NCBI GenBank assembly: GCA_005765155.1
Contig: VCCP01000005.1
Span: 3,844,001 to 3,908,000 of the forward strand
Direction: 5' to 3'
From: Zelopaecilomyces penicillatus
Taxonomy: Eukaryota > Ascomycota > Sordariomycetes > Hypocreales > Pseudodiploosporaceae
DNA: 64,000 bases
Under the pieces are notes generated by a model. The model was not told the DNA's origin. It ran no database searches and was given only the letters and a program-made list of their open reading frames with translations. Of this stretch, positions 1 through 11,214 are shown piece after piece. The position numbers and the translations under genes were made by a program. Each line of letters begins with the position of its first letter. Position 1 is the stretch's first letter.

Positions 1-499
1 GCGTCTAATGTGGGAGAAGGAAGAGCTTGAAACAGGTGTGATCCTGAGAGTGATATCATGAGTTATTCACCGTCGATCTCTATGAGGAACATCCATCCGA
101 AGCATAATGGGGTTCTTCTTCTCGAATTTGTAGTAAAGCACCTCGCACGAATTAATAAGTGCTCATGGTATCAGTTATTAATGAGTTGTCATTGAAAGAT
201 TTGAAGACTCGCTGGATAAGTTGCATCCACAGGCTACAATGGTGGTGCTGCTCACGCGGAGCCGTTATCGCTGCCTTAGGCCACTAAGAGCTAGCGCCTG
301 ACACATCCCGCCCCCCCCAGACTTGGTTGCTGATGAAGCGTTTTACCGAACAACGGCCAGATCCGGGTTTTGACCAGACCCAAGGCGACATTATCAGGAT
401 CCAGCTTGAGCCTCAAGTCTCAAGCCTCTTTGCTCCCCCGCCCTCTCTTCTGTTCGCCTCGCACGCATCTAAGCGGCAAACAATTTGTCTGGCGACAAG
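1..499. other. upstream region of the mS38 gene, no gene seen
   Basis: No coding frame here has a recognisable product. The last 100 bases are pyrimidine-rich, as in the leaders of many fungal genes, and run into the mS38 start codon at 500. A short C-run occurs near 310. The in-frame TTG at 485 was not used because an ATG lies 15 bases downstream. Confidence 0.5.
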
Positions 500-1599
500 A
501 TGCTGCCCATGTCGGTGCGGCGCGTGGTGGCCTCCGTTCCTCCAGCCGGCCTCGTTTCATCCCTGGCCTCGTCGGCGCCAAAGGTCGCAGCCTCACTGCC
601 CATCGTCGTCCGCCGTCACCAACGACGATGCTCCTCCTCGAAGCCCTCTCGGTCGGATAACGGCTCTAGTGATGTTGCAGCTGGCCAGTCGGTCCCGGCA
701 ACTGCCACGGCGCGTGCAGATGGCAAGTCGGGAGGCGAAAAGCGAAAGCGAAAGAATAAGGACTCGTCCGACAAGGCAGCCTCGTTCAAGAAGCTCCCCA
801 GCGTTCCCAGCACGCATCACATGTCCCAGGAAGGTTAGTTTTGGAGCATGGGTTTATCTTTTTGCCTCTTTTTGGCTCTCCAAAGTACGTTGTACTGACG
901 ATGCTTTTAGCTCTGGGATTGTCAAGTTTCTTTTCCCTACACCGGCCCATTTCCATCACCCAGACTATGCCTAGGTCGGTGACAGACGAGCACTTTGCGT
1001 CCATCTTCGCCCCCCGAACAAAGTCGAGTAGAATGGCAGATACCATGTCGACCATCTCCAATACCATCGATCAGCTGGAAGGACCCATGGCTCAGATGAC
1101 AATAGGAGGTCACCAAGCGGATCAAGGAATGGGTGAAGGAGTGCACAGACTCGAAGTCAGAAACCCGGACGGAACCGAATCGAGCCTTTATCTACAGGTC
1201 GACACAATGTCCGGCGAATTTTTGCCATTCCGACCACCCCCGCTGCCTCAGCCTCAAACGGCGGCTGAGCTTGACGGAGCTGCGGCAGAAGCAGATGTTG
1301 CAGACGAGACCTCACACCATCGTGTCTACAAGGCCATGTTCACTATCGAAGAATCCACAGAGGCGGACGGTCAGATTCGAATTATTGCCCACAGCCCCCG
1401 CATCGTCAACGACGAACAGCCCCGCAGCTTCCTAGGGCGTTTGGCACAGCGTCAGCTCCGAGCCGACGATGCTCGTGGCCGTCGTGACATGTTCGCCATC
1501 AGCGTCAAGAGACAACGGAAACTCAGGATGAAGAAGAAGAAGTACAAGAAGCTGATGAAGCGAACGAGAAATCTCCGACGCAAACTGGATAGAACGTGA
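500..1599 (+). CDS. mitochondrial small ribosomal subunit protein mS38 (Cox24/AURKAIP1 family, DUF1713)
   Basis: Two exons, 500-833 and 911-1599, give 340 residues; the 77-base intron has donor GTTAGT and acceptor TTTTAG. The last ~36 residues (about 305-340) are the family signature: MFAISVKRQRKLRMKKKKY followed by KKLMKRTRNLRRKLDR, an extremely basic helix. In known mS38 proteins this helix inserts into the small mitoribosomal subunit near the decoding region. In yeast the protein is also called Cox24/Qri5 and is needed for COX1 mRNA processing or translation. The N terminus is Arg/Ser/Ala-rich with almost no acidic residues, consistent with a mitochondrial presequence. The middle (about 150-270) is poorly conserved and acidic. 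The start is the first ATG of the exon 1 frame. Identification rests on the C-terminal motif; the rest could not be recognised alone. Confidence 0.88.
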
Positions 1600-2561
1600 G
1601 CCTTGATTTTGTCTCATCGTGTGTAAATAACCACTTCCCTTTATTTGAACTGTTTTTCTACCTTACACTACTGCTTATGCTGGCATTTCGACGGGTTGTT
1701 CATTGGTGGTGTCTGGCATGATGGGTTGACAAGTTTTTTGTCAATCTTTGACTTGTGCATTGCGCTCTGAGGCTTTTCTTCCCATAGACTCGCGCAGATG
1801 ACAGTCATTCTTGCATTTGCAACTGAGGAAGAACCTGATGCGTGGTGGCAAATGACTGGGCTGCGGAAGCCCTTGTTGATTGATAGAATAATACCGAAAC
1901 ATTTACATCCAGTTGAGTCTGTTCTTTATGGGTGAATTGGTAAGGGGGAGTTGTGATTATTGTACACTACGGAGTATTTGACACTGCCAATGGAGTACAT
2001 GGGCAAAATGGGATCTATGAGGTAACAGTTGCACTCATGATTAAGGGGTCAAGTGAATGGAGGATCTTCAACAATTGGACCAACTATATAGAGCGTAAGA
2101 TGTAGCCCAGGTCATATTTGACAAGACGAGATAGATGAGTTCCTACGATGATGGTTACTGCAACGTCGAACAGTAGCCAAGAACTTGGGATTCACAGACC
2201 CTCTTCCCAAGAACATTTAATGCGCAGTAATCAACAAATACTGCCAACTGTATAAATGTAAGCTTTGGTCACTGTCGTTGCGCTGGGAAAACTACGACTA
2301 TTTTCCAACTCATAGTGGGGAAGCATACCTGATTAGGCCTAAGCTTGACTCTGACATGGGATATTCTTCACTTTTTTCGAGGCCGGTCTCCACATTCTCG
2401 AGCTCCACCGCCCGGCAGAATTTGCTGCCACCGCCAAACTTTTGGAAATTTTGGCTGTAAGAGAGTTGTAGGTCCCGCTTTCTTTGTCGCCGCAAGTCAA
2501 TACCAGCGCTCATTGTACCGACTATTTACAAAGCAATTGACTGTTTCAGCTGGTTGCCAAG
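1600..2561. other. intergenic region between mS38 and the Kre33 gene
   Basis: This 960-base stretch is AT-rich and has no frame with a recognisable product. It should hold the mS38 3' end and the promoter of the downstream acetyltransferase gene. A short frame at about 2345-2590 overlaps the first Kre33 exon in another phase and is not credible as a gene. Confidence 0.5.
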
Positions 2562-5500
2562 ATGTCGCGCAAGCAGGTGTAAGTTATTAGAAAGAGCACA
2601 AGGGGACATTGTGGCAATTACTAACGATGCGACCACAGCGACGACCGCATCGGCGCCCTCCTCGCCAATGGGCAGCAGGAGAAGAAACGAAGCTTTTTCG
2701 TCGTGGTGGGCGACCGGCCCAAGGACATGATTGTGAATCTGCACTTTCTCATGACCAGGGAAAATATCAAGCAGAACAAGTCTGTGCTCTGGGCGTACAA
2801 GAACAAGCTTCTAGGATTTACAAGGTATAACTACTTGCATAGGAGCATCGGGTTTATTTTGAGTCGCAGCTACTGACACGGGCTGGTAACAGTCACCGAA
2901 AGAAGCGTGAAGAAAAGATCAAGAAGGAAATCAAGCGCGGTATTCGAGAGGCCAACACCGAGGACGCTTTTGAGCTTTTCGTCTCCCTACACAACATCCG
3001 CTACACATACTACAAAGAGACAGATAAGATTTTGGGTAACACATATGGCATGTTAATTTTGCAAGATTTTGAGGCTCTAACACCAAACATTTTGGCTCGA
3101 ACAATCGAGACAGTCGAGGGTGGTGGTGTGGTGGTCATGCTGGTTAAGGGCATGACTAGCTTAAGGCAGCTTTACAATCTGTCTATGGATGTTCATTCAC
3201 GGTACCGAACAGAGGCTCACGATGATGTGGTGGCGAGATTCAATGAGCGGTTCTTGCTATCATTGGGGGGTTGCGACTCATGTCTGGTCATCGACGACGA
3301 AATGAATGTTCTTCCAATCTCAGGAGGTAAAAAAGTGAAGAAACTACCCGCACCTCCTCTGGACGAGGAAAAGACGCCAGAACAAATCGAGTTGGAGGGC
3401 CTTAAGGAAGAGCACGAAGATCGAAAGCCAGTGGGACCATTGATATCTCTTGCGAGAACTGTGGATCAAGCAAAGGCCCTGTTAACATTCACTGATGCTA
3501 TCGCGGAGAAGACTCTGCGAAATACTGTCGCATTGACTGCTGCTAGAGGACGAGGAAAGTCTGCAGCTCTGGGTGTGGCTGTTGCTGCTGCAGTTGCATA
3601 CGGCTACAGCAACATCTTTATTACTTCCCCATCGCCTGAGAACTTGAAGACACTCTTCGAATTTGTCTTCAAGGGATTCGACGCCCTCGGCTATGCTGAT
3701 CATGCTGATTATTCAATCATTCAAAGCACAAACCCGGACTTCAACAAGGCTATTGTCCGAGTGAACATCCATAGACAACACAGGCAGACAATTCAGTACA
3801 TCCGCCCTCAGGACGCTCATGTACTTGGACAAGCAGAGTTGGTGGTGATTGATGAAGCAGCTGCGATCCCTCTTCCTCTGGTGCGCAAGCTGTTGGGCCC
3901 CTATCTAGTGTTTATGGCATCCACTATCAATGGTTATGAAGGCACTGGCCGTTCTCTTTCTCTCAAATTGCTCAAGCAACTGCGCGAGCAATCCCGGCAG
4001 GCATCTGCGTCAGCTGAGGGCACTGAACTTGCGGATCGATCCACAGGAAGGGCAGCCAAATCGGAGGATTTCCAGGCTGGCCGCAAGCTGCGTGAGATTA
4101 CTCTTTCAGAGCCCATCAGATATGCCCAAGGTGACTCAGTTGAGAAGTGGCTAAACAAGCTGCTTTGTCTCGATGCCACTCTGCCAAAGGCAAAGGCTAG
4201 TTTGCAGGGATGCCCTGACCCCAATCAATGCGAGCTATTGAGTGTGAATCGTGATACCCTTTTCTCTTTCCATCCTATTCCGGAAGCATTCCTGCAGCAG
4301 ATGGTGGCGCTGTATGTCTCTAGTCATTACAAGAATTCACCAGATGATCTGCAGTTGATGAGTGATGCACCGGCACATGAGCTGTTTGTTCTCACTCCCC
4401 CAACTTCGGATAATAGCGGGAGACTACCGGAACCACTTGTCGTCATCCAGGTTGCCCTGGAAGGCAAGATTAGCAGACAGAGCGTTATGAACAGTCTGAG
4501 CAGGGGACAGAGGCCAAGTGGTGATTTGATCCCTTGGCTTGTCAGCCAGCAATTCCAAGACGATGAGTTTGCTTCTCTTTCTGGTGCTCGAATTGTGCGA
4601 ATTGCTACAAACCCCGAATATGTCTCAATGGGCTACGGCAAGAAGGCACTGGAACTTCTTGTCGACTACTATGAAGGTCGATTCGCCAATCTGTCGGAAG
4701 AGGATGAGGTAATGGAAGAGAAGATAGTCCGAGCGACAGATGCCGAGTTGGCAAAGGAATCCCTGACAGAGGAGAATATCACTGTCAGAGACGACAAGAA
4801 CATGGCCCCGCTCTTTGCTAAGCTATGGGAGAAGCGGCCAGAGCGACTTGACTATGTTGGTGTTAGCTACGGCATGACCAACCCCCTGCACAAGTTCTGG
4901 AAGCGTTCTTCCTTTTCACCAGTCTATCTGCGTCAAACCGCCAACGATTTGACCGGCGAACACACCTGCGTCATGCTTCGGCCTCTAGAGAGCAGTGGAG
5001 ACAGGTCATGGCTAGGAGCTTTCTCAAGAGACTTCCAAAAACGGTTCCTCTCGCTGTTATCGTATCAGTTCCGATCATTCCCTGCTATAACTGCGTTAAG
5101 CATTGACGAATCTGCGAATGCAGGTGCCCAACTTGATGACACACCTAACAATCCCCTTACAAAGCAAGAGCTGGATAGGCTGTTGTCACCCTTTGACCTC
5201 AAGCGATTGGAGTCGTACGCGAACAACATGCTGGATTACCATGTGATTTTGGATCTGATGCCTACGATTGCCAGCCTATACTTTACTGGCAGATTGAAAT
5301 CAGATGTCAAACTGTCTGGTGTACAGCAATGCATTCTGCTAGCTATTGGACTGCAACGCAAGGAGGTTGATGAAGTGGCACACGAACTTCCTCTACCGCC
5401 ATCGCAGCTGTTGGCCATGTTTATCAAGATTCTGCGCAAGCTGACGGCGCACTTTGGCACGCTGGTAACTGCAGCAGTTGATGCTGAGATGCCTCGTCCA

Positions 5501-5963
5501 GAAAATATTGGAGTTAGCCGAGAAGACGCTAGTGGTGTTCATGATGACGAGGCTGTAGATGATCGCTTCGCTCCTCTTGTTACCACACTGGACGATGAAC
5601 TTGAAGAGGGTGGTGACGAAGTCATGAAGATGCTGAGGCAAAAGCAGAAGGAAATGATTGATTCTCTACCTCTAGACCAGTAAGTAAAGAAAAGATGAGA
5701 ACTCGGACCAGTGTAAGGATGTGCTTTGCTAACAGAGGTTGGAATCTTTTAGGTACGAAATTGATGGAGATGCACCGGCATGGCAAGACGCTGAAAAACA
5801 GGTCGCGAATGCGGCAAAGGGCGGAAACTCAAACCTGGTGGTGAGCGTCAAGTCGCAGAAGCAGAAGCGAAAGGCTGGCCAAACAGCCACGGAAATTTAT
5901 GAGCAAGAATTGGGCGAGACCACCCGAAAGAAGAGCAAGAAGGGTAGCAAGAAGGGACGGTGA
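2562..5963 (+). CDS. KRE33: RNA cytidine acetyltransferase Kre33/NAT10 (18S rRNA and tRNA ac4C)
   Basis: Four exons (2562-2578, 2639-2824, 2893-5679, 5753-5963) sum to 3201 bases, 1066 residues, the usual length for fungal Kre33 (yeast about 1056). The enzyme makes N4-acetylcytidine in 18S rRNA and, with an adaptor, in tRNA, using acetyl-CoA and ATP, in the nucleolus. The N-terminal TmcA_N-type region starts MSRKQVDDRIGALLANG and contains FVVVGDRPKDMIVNLHFLM. The helicase-like module has Walker A in AARGRGKSAALG (about 284) and Walker B VVIDEAAAIPLPLV (about 385). The GNAT fold carries ARIVRIATNPEYVSMGYG (about 630-650), the acetyl-CoA loop. The C-terminal RNA-binding part ends in a Lys-rich tail (KKSKKGSKKGR), a likely nucleolar signal. 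The first coding exon is only 17 bases; the long frame starting near 3032 is internal, not the true start. Confidence 0.97.
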
Positions 5964-6953
5964 ATTTGTACAAAATAGATGTTTCATTTGGTTATTTATT
6001 GTATGGTTCCCGGCGTTTGGCCCCTGAAGAACTACTTTATCTTTGCACAAGAAAAGCGAAAAAAGACAAGTTGGCTGCATGTTTGCCCCTTCTTCCTTAG
6101 AAAGAAATACGCACCATCCATGGCTTTTGAGCAACGTGATGGCGCTGCAAAGGAAAACAAACCGAGAATAGGGTTTGTCTGTGACTATAATGAGGATGTG
6201 AATGCTGGGGTAAACTCTGATGTTCATAACCTATCTTTTATGACTTTATTTAGAGTTGGCTTATTCAAGTCTCCTGATGATATAGATAGCTCCAAGATTT
6301 TTAACTTGAAGGCGACACCACACAAAAAAGCCCCCTTTCCCAGAAACCTTAGTTTCGGAGATGCCTTTCCAAAGCTTCCTGAACAAGAGACCGATCCTAT
6401 AAATCCGCACTCTCCCTCCTTGTTTGTTGTGAACTTCTTTCTGCATTGTGTTTGTTCCCAATTAAATCCTCGTCTTCATCCCATCTTCTTTCACAATTGT
6501 TTGTCTACTCTCACCCCCTCAAAGTTCTCTCACCACCACAAAGCACCCACCCCCCCTTGTCGTCGAGGCAGGTGTCAAACAGCTGGCACCTTCACCAACA
6601 ATCAAGGACCCAGCCTCTTTTGAACTGACATTGTTGTTTCTTCACCGCGGCACGGCAGTATTATTGAGTACTTTGGTATATCTAAGCAGCTGCACACACA
6701 ACTTTCGTTGTCAACAACATCCGATTTTCTTCACACAAACTTTCTCTTCTCCTTCTTACTTCTCATCACCCCTTGCGAAGTACACACTTCTTTTGTGAAC
6801 GGAATTCTTCGTAAAGACATCCTGAACAATCTGCTTTGGAGAACCAAATCAAACCTCTATCTCGTTGGTAAGTCTTCAGACATAATCCCGACACTCACAC
6901 TCAACTTTGACACGTCTTGCTGGTTTCAGGCCCGCGGCCAAATCGTCGACATC
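5964..6953. other. intergenic region and 5' leader of the Cys-motif gene
   Basis: The left part holds the Kre33 3' end. From about 6410 to 6620 the sequence is strongly pyrimidine-rich (CT runs, CACCACC), typical of a fungal core promoter and leader. A probable leader intron lies at 6868-6929. An open frame runs from 6708 into the next gene, but its first 80 residues read through that intron and look like untranslated leader. Confidence 0.5.
6868..6929 (+). other. probable 5' UTR intron
   Basis: A GTAAGT donor at 6868 and a pyrimidine-preceded TTTCAG acceptor ending at 6929 delimit a 62-base intron, with possible CTCAAC or TTGAC branch sites. It ends 24 bases before the ATG at 6954. The placement explains why the frame is open upstream while the residues there resemble no protein. 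Confidence 0.6.
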
Positions 6954-8747
6954 ATGTGTATAGAGCAGATGTATGAGTGCGAATACTGCTCCATTGTCCG
7001 TTTCGTCACATGGAAACATTGTACGGCCTATTGGGATGAATATCGCGCGGTTATCAAGGCAGATCGTCTTGATCAGAAACCGAAGCCGGAGAACTGCGCT
7101 ACTCTGAGCTATCAATATCGCGCTATGAACATTGGCACTTGTCCTGACCTTGACAAATGTGCATCGAAGATAGCATACGAAGCCAAGAAGCAAGTGGATA
7201 CAAGGATCAGAGTTAGAAATCTATGGCGGAGATGTATCAAGACGTTACGGTTTGAGATGCATCGCGAAGCTTTCGCCGAGAAGTACTTCAAAAGAAAGCC
7301 AGTTCCTGAACTGAAGCCCGCAGAAAGCTTCTTGGCTGTTGCTAGCCGTGCCGAAAACAATACCAGTCGTCAAAAAGCTGAGAAGACGAAAGCAGAAATC
7401 AAGAAGTTCCAGGATGCCGTCAAGGGACAGAGGAAAGATTACGGAGAACAGGATGGCAGTGATGCCGCCATTGAATCATGCTCCGATAGCAGCATGCCCA
7501 TTTCTGCTCCGAAGCCAAAGGCTAAAGGAGGATACGCTATGGAAAGGCAGTATGGCCACCGAGGCAACATTGGCATCCAAAAAGGCAATGTGGTTGACCA
7601 GCGAGCTGGCACCGATGAGGACGAAAGAGAATATCTGCGTTGTCGATATTTGCCCTTTGACATTCCACCGGTGTGGAAACCCACGAACCCAGTGAAATAC
7701 TTTCGTAAAACTGGTACTGCCAACAAGGTCGTGGAGTCTCAAGGAATCAGCGAGGACATGGTTCAAAACAAACTCGACAGCGCTGAAATCGAACCAGACT
7801 TTTCGGTTGCCGGAATTGGGTCTTCCTCTAAATCTGCCGAGTCCATTGCATCCGAGTGCAGTACCTCTTCTTCGAGCATCAGTTCTGACATGTTCTTTAC
7901 TCCACCTACAGAACCTACTCTCTCGAAGGACATGGGTTTCAAGTCCAACGAGGATAAGGAGACCATCAGTGCATGGAAACCAGCGGACATTGAAGTGTTT
8001 TATGCTGCTTGTGAAATTCCTTCTGCATCTCAAGGAAACAGCGCATATATCCCAACGAGAATGTCCATTGAATCTGCAGAACCTGACCTTTACGGGAGCG
8101 GAAACACCGGCACGGGTATAGCTTCGAGTTCTACCAGCGCACCTAGAGCAGGCTCTCCGGCACAACAACCACTCGGCGATGCTGCACTTCTCTTGAGCGA
8201 TTCTCAGCTTCAGAACACTCGCCATGTCCAACCTCCCCCTGGACTTGGGTTCGCAAATATGCAGCCTGTTTGTCCAGGAACCCCCCTGGCTTTCAGGGCT
8301 GTCTTTGAACCTGGCCAGCCGCAGCCTCAACAACGAGCTGTACGGCCACCTCCAGGATTTGGGTTTGAGCAGCCACGATACATCAGTGACAACCAGACAA
8401 CAACTACTTGGCCTCATGAAAGTCGGCAAATCCCCATTCAGAGATATACCACGCCTGCCTATGGAAACTTCCCACCAGCTCAGAGAAGCCACGAGCACAT
8501 ACCAAGCTGTATGGTGCAGCCGCCCCCTGGTTTTGGCAATGTCAATCCCGCCTTTAGGCATAGCGGCATACCGTATAATTTTCGCGGCGGTTTCCCCCTT
8601 CAATCGAATGGATCAGAGAATACGCCTTCTTCTGAGAACCAGGCAGTCGGATACAACATGGGCATTACCTATTACGCACCCACCACAGTGTTTGTTCCAG
8701 TCACGGTATTTGCGCCGATGATACCACCTCCTGGTTCCGGCTTGTAA
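6954..8747 (+). CDS. uncharacterised fungal Cys-motif protein with PPPG-x-G repeats
   Basis: A single coding exon of 597 residues; no function is known to me. The start was set at ATG 6954 because the protein then begins MCIEQMYECEYCS, an N terminus that recurs in the broken gene at 21280. Cysteines lie at residues 2, 9, 12, 22 and about 48, 63 and 68, in pairs that could bind zinc. A second shared block is GTCPDLDKCASKIAYEAKK, and a third is FAEKYFKRKP (about 105-115). After a charged linker (about 130-180) and a Ser-rich region, the C-terminal third carries four degenerate PPPG-x-G elements (about 425, 463, 521 and 590), rich in Pro, Gly, Gln and Phe and likely disordered. No signal peptide or membrane segment is seen. 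RNA or protein binding is possible but not shown. Confidence 0.7.
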   Translation: MCIEQMYECEYCSIVRFVTWKHCTAYWDEYRAVIKADRLDQKPKPENCATLSYQYRAMNIGTCPDLDKCASKIAYEAKKQVDTRIRVRNLWRRCIKTLRFEMHREAFAEKYFKRKPVPELKPAESFLAVASRAENNTSRQKAEKTKAEIKKFQDAVKGQRKDYGEQDGSDAAIESCSDSSMPISAPKPKAKGGYAMERQYGHRGNIGIQKGNVVDQRAGTDEDEREYLRCRYLPFDIPPVWKPTNPVKYFRKTGTANKVVESQGISEDMVQNKLDSAEIEPDFSVAGIGSSSKSAESIASECSTSSSSISSDMFFTPPTEPTLSKDMGFKSNEDKETISAWKPADIEVFYAACEIPSASQGNSAYIPTRMSIESAEPDLYGSGNTGTGIASSSTSAPRAGSPAQQPLGDAALLLSDSQLQNTRHVQPPPGLGFANMQPVCPGTPLAFRAVFEPGQPQPQQRAVRPPPGFGFEQPRYISDNQTTTTWPHESRQIPIQRYTTPAYGNFPPAQRSHEHIPSCMVQPPPGFGNVNPAFRHSGIPYNFRGGFPLQSNGSENTPSSENQAVGYNMGITYYAPTTVFVPVTVFAPMIPPPGSGL

Positions 8748-11214
8748 AGTAGCTTTGGGGAACATGTCCGTATTTCACGTTGATGTTTCTTGGTTCTTCA
8801 TTTACTTACATTGGAAATAGCTAAAACACGGACGCTGATTACGATTCAATACGGTGCCGTTGTACGATAAAAGATGGATCTCCCACATGATGCAACTATA
8901 CATGCAAAATATGGCATCTGGAAGGTAACATCAAAAGCTCTGAACGAAGAGTTAAGTGCTGTTTGTCTTTGATTAAGCTAGGGTTTTAACAATTGGCTTT
9001 GATTTCTTTGCTGTTTCTTTTTGTTTTCAAAAATATTGATACCCTTTGTTTTCGCGCTTTCTTTACTTTTTTCAATTTGCTTTCATATCATCTGGCATTG
9101 GATGATACTATTCGAGACGGGACATTTACTGTCTTCCCACATCATCTTTCTTTCCAGTTTCGGTCTACAGAAAGATACGAGACACACGAGAAGAACTGGC
9201 CCCACACACCCGCCACTTTGGGTTACTAAATGCGGCAACACAACGGGTGAACGCTGTAGAATTGCGAAAATGAAGGGCGATTGGAGGGGAGCCTGTGGCC
9301 TCGTGCATGCGGAGCGCTTACGGGAATCTCGGGTTATGCAAGGCGTGCATAGTTGCCCATGGTGGCAAGGCACAGAAGAGATACACAGAAGGATGGGTGT
9401 GCAGTAGTTTGTGAGACGGAATATTGAAAGAGGTTCTAAAACCCCTTTGGCTGCCCCTGATTGGGCAAGCCGATGTTTGAGATGCTGGAAGCTGCGGCAT
9501 GGAAGGCGAATTTTGAGAAAGGTCAGCTGGACCTCCTTGCTTGTATGTAGAGTACATTCGCTTTGATCTACACGCCATTGTTTTTACTGGCAACTAGAGA
9601 ATCGAACAATAAAAACTTGCTTTTTGTCGAGTTCCCTCACGGCTCTTCTTAGTCCCGTTTCCCCACATCTAGCTTACAGCTTAACACCGCTTGGTAACTC
9701 AGGTTTACGTATTGATTACCCTGCGAAAAGCACAGTAGGCAGTCTGTACATGAAGGTACATATGACTAGTTGAACCTCGTATATAGCAGTTGTTCTGTTG
9801 TCGGACTGTTAGGCCAAAACACCGGGGTAGGATGCATCGATAGATGAAAGCAGGCAGACTGGCGCCAACTACTCAACTCTTTGTGTAGTAATTGTTGCTT
9901 CACCAAGGTGGAACAGAGGGTTCAAGGAGTTTTGTTTCTTGACCATGCAGAATCCCCATGCTAGCGTCTGAGGCGCAGTTGTACATACATACATCCAAAC
10001 ATGCCCTTTTCAGAAAGTGGTCTTGCGTTCGAGGACATAATTAAATGCTGCACATTACGTTCTAATGATTTAATCGACTAGCCAAAACCAAAGCCAAAGC
10101 CAAAGCCAAAGCCAAGGGAGGGGGACGGGGGACAGGGCATTGAACTTGACGGAAAAGGCTCTGAGCTCCAACACCGGCCTTTTACCAAGAAAAAAAAAAG
10201 GTTCCTCCGATCGAAACCCCCGCCCTTGCCTCTGACAGTCTCCAAGGCTCGGGAATGCCTCATACGGATCTGTGGTGTACACCACGGAGTATCTAGGTAG
10301 GTAGTATGGAGCATTATCTAGGTAGCACATCACACAAAGTATTTCTCTTATCATACACCACCACCACCCCTTTTTTTTGAGTGCGCCGTTCGGCATCCCG
10401 CACGGGGTTCGGCGGGCTACATCATTATTGCCCATTCAGGATATTGCCAGCGGAAAATTCCGCCAGGGCACCATTCCTCTCTAGCTGTGCTCTGCCAAAA
10501 AACGAGGGTAACACACAAAAAGACTGTGTTGGCTTCATAAGCACGGGTCGGTTGCACAGTTGCACTAGTCATCGGCTATGTCAGCCGTGTACATATATCA
10601 TGGGAGACACTTCGTATATAAAACGACGGTGAACCCACTTCCCTCAGGGTGTGGGGAACACACAGACAAGATCCAAAAAAAAACGACACGTTCTTTCCCC
10701 TTCTGCTCCCCCCCAAAAACCAATGGGATCCGACGGGGTCATTGTAAAAACCCCAAATGATTCCAACCAGAACTACCCCCCTCCTTACACGGGGGTCAGA
10801 ATGGGGGGGGTTCAAGAAGCAGGTACTGGTTGAGAAAGCACATAGGTTCATGGTTCTGATATATCCAACAGAGCGGGGGAAAGGAAAGGATCGATCTTGA
10901 TAAATGGGGGTCACGATAGCGTCAAAAGGGAAACAATGGCTTCCCTTACGTGGGAGAACACGCAACCGTTGACTGCGACAGGATATGATGGACTGTTGTT
11001 ACCCCCCAACTATGAGGGGGAAGATGAGGGGATAGGTCCCCATGGTTGGGGAACGGACGACACATATAATACTAATAGAGTAACTGAAAACGTTGCAAAA
11101 GATCGGTTCTGTTCATGTGTACTACCATCGTCGTGATTGAATATTTGTGCTTGTAAAGTTGAAATATAACTCTCCTGCAGTAAGAACGCGGCTCACACAA
11201 AGCAGCTGCCCGTC
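8748..11214. other. 2.5-kb intergenic region, low-complexity tracts, no gene seen
   Basis: No frame gives a plausible protein. The stretch holds poly-T/poly-A runs, a CCAAAG hexamer array (10088-10123), GTAGGTAG-type motifs near 10290 and G/C homopolymers near 10700-10820. The right end is the promoter of the dihydroxyacetone kinase gene. The antisense frame reading Gly-Phe repeats at 10078-10314 is only the hexamer array translated. Confidence 0.5.
10088..10123. repeat. CCAAAG hexanucleotide tandem repeat
   Basis: Five perfect CCAAAG units run from 10088 to 10117, followed by a variant CCAAGG and preceded by a similar imperfect unit. This is a simple satellite in noncoding DNA. Confidence 0.9.

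Noticed and set aside
3032..5683. start of Kre33 at 3032
   Set aside because: The codon there is TTG, and two upstream exons (2562-2578, 2639-2824) supply the conserved N terminus of the family.
7476..8603. 375-codon open frame on the minus strand
   Set aside because: It is the antisense of the Cys-motif gene; its translation shows no domain, and the + strand frame carries the conserved motifs.
10078..10314. minus-strand frame ending in Gly-Phe repeats
   Set aside because: The Gly-Phe repeat is just the CCAAAG hexamer array read backwards; no other protein-like feature.
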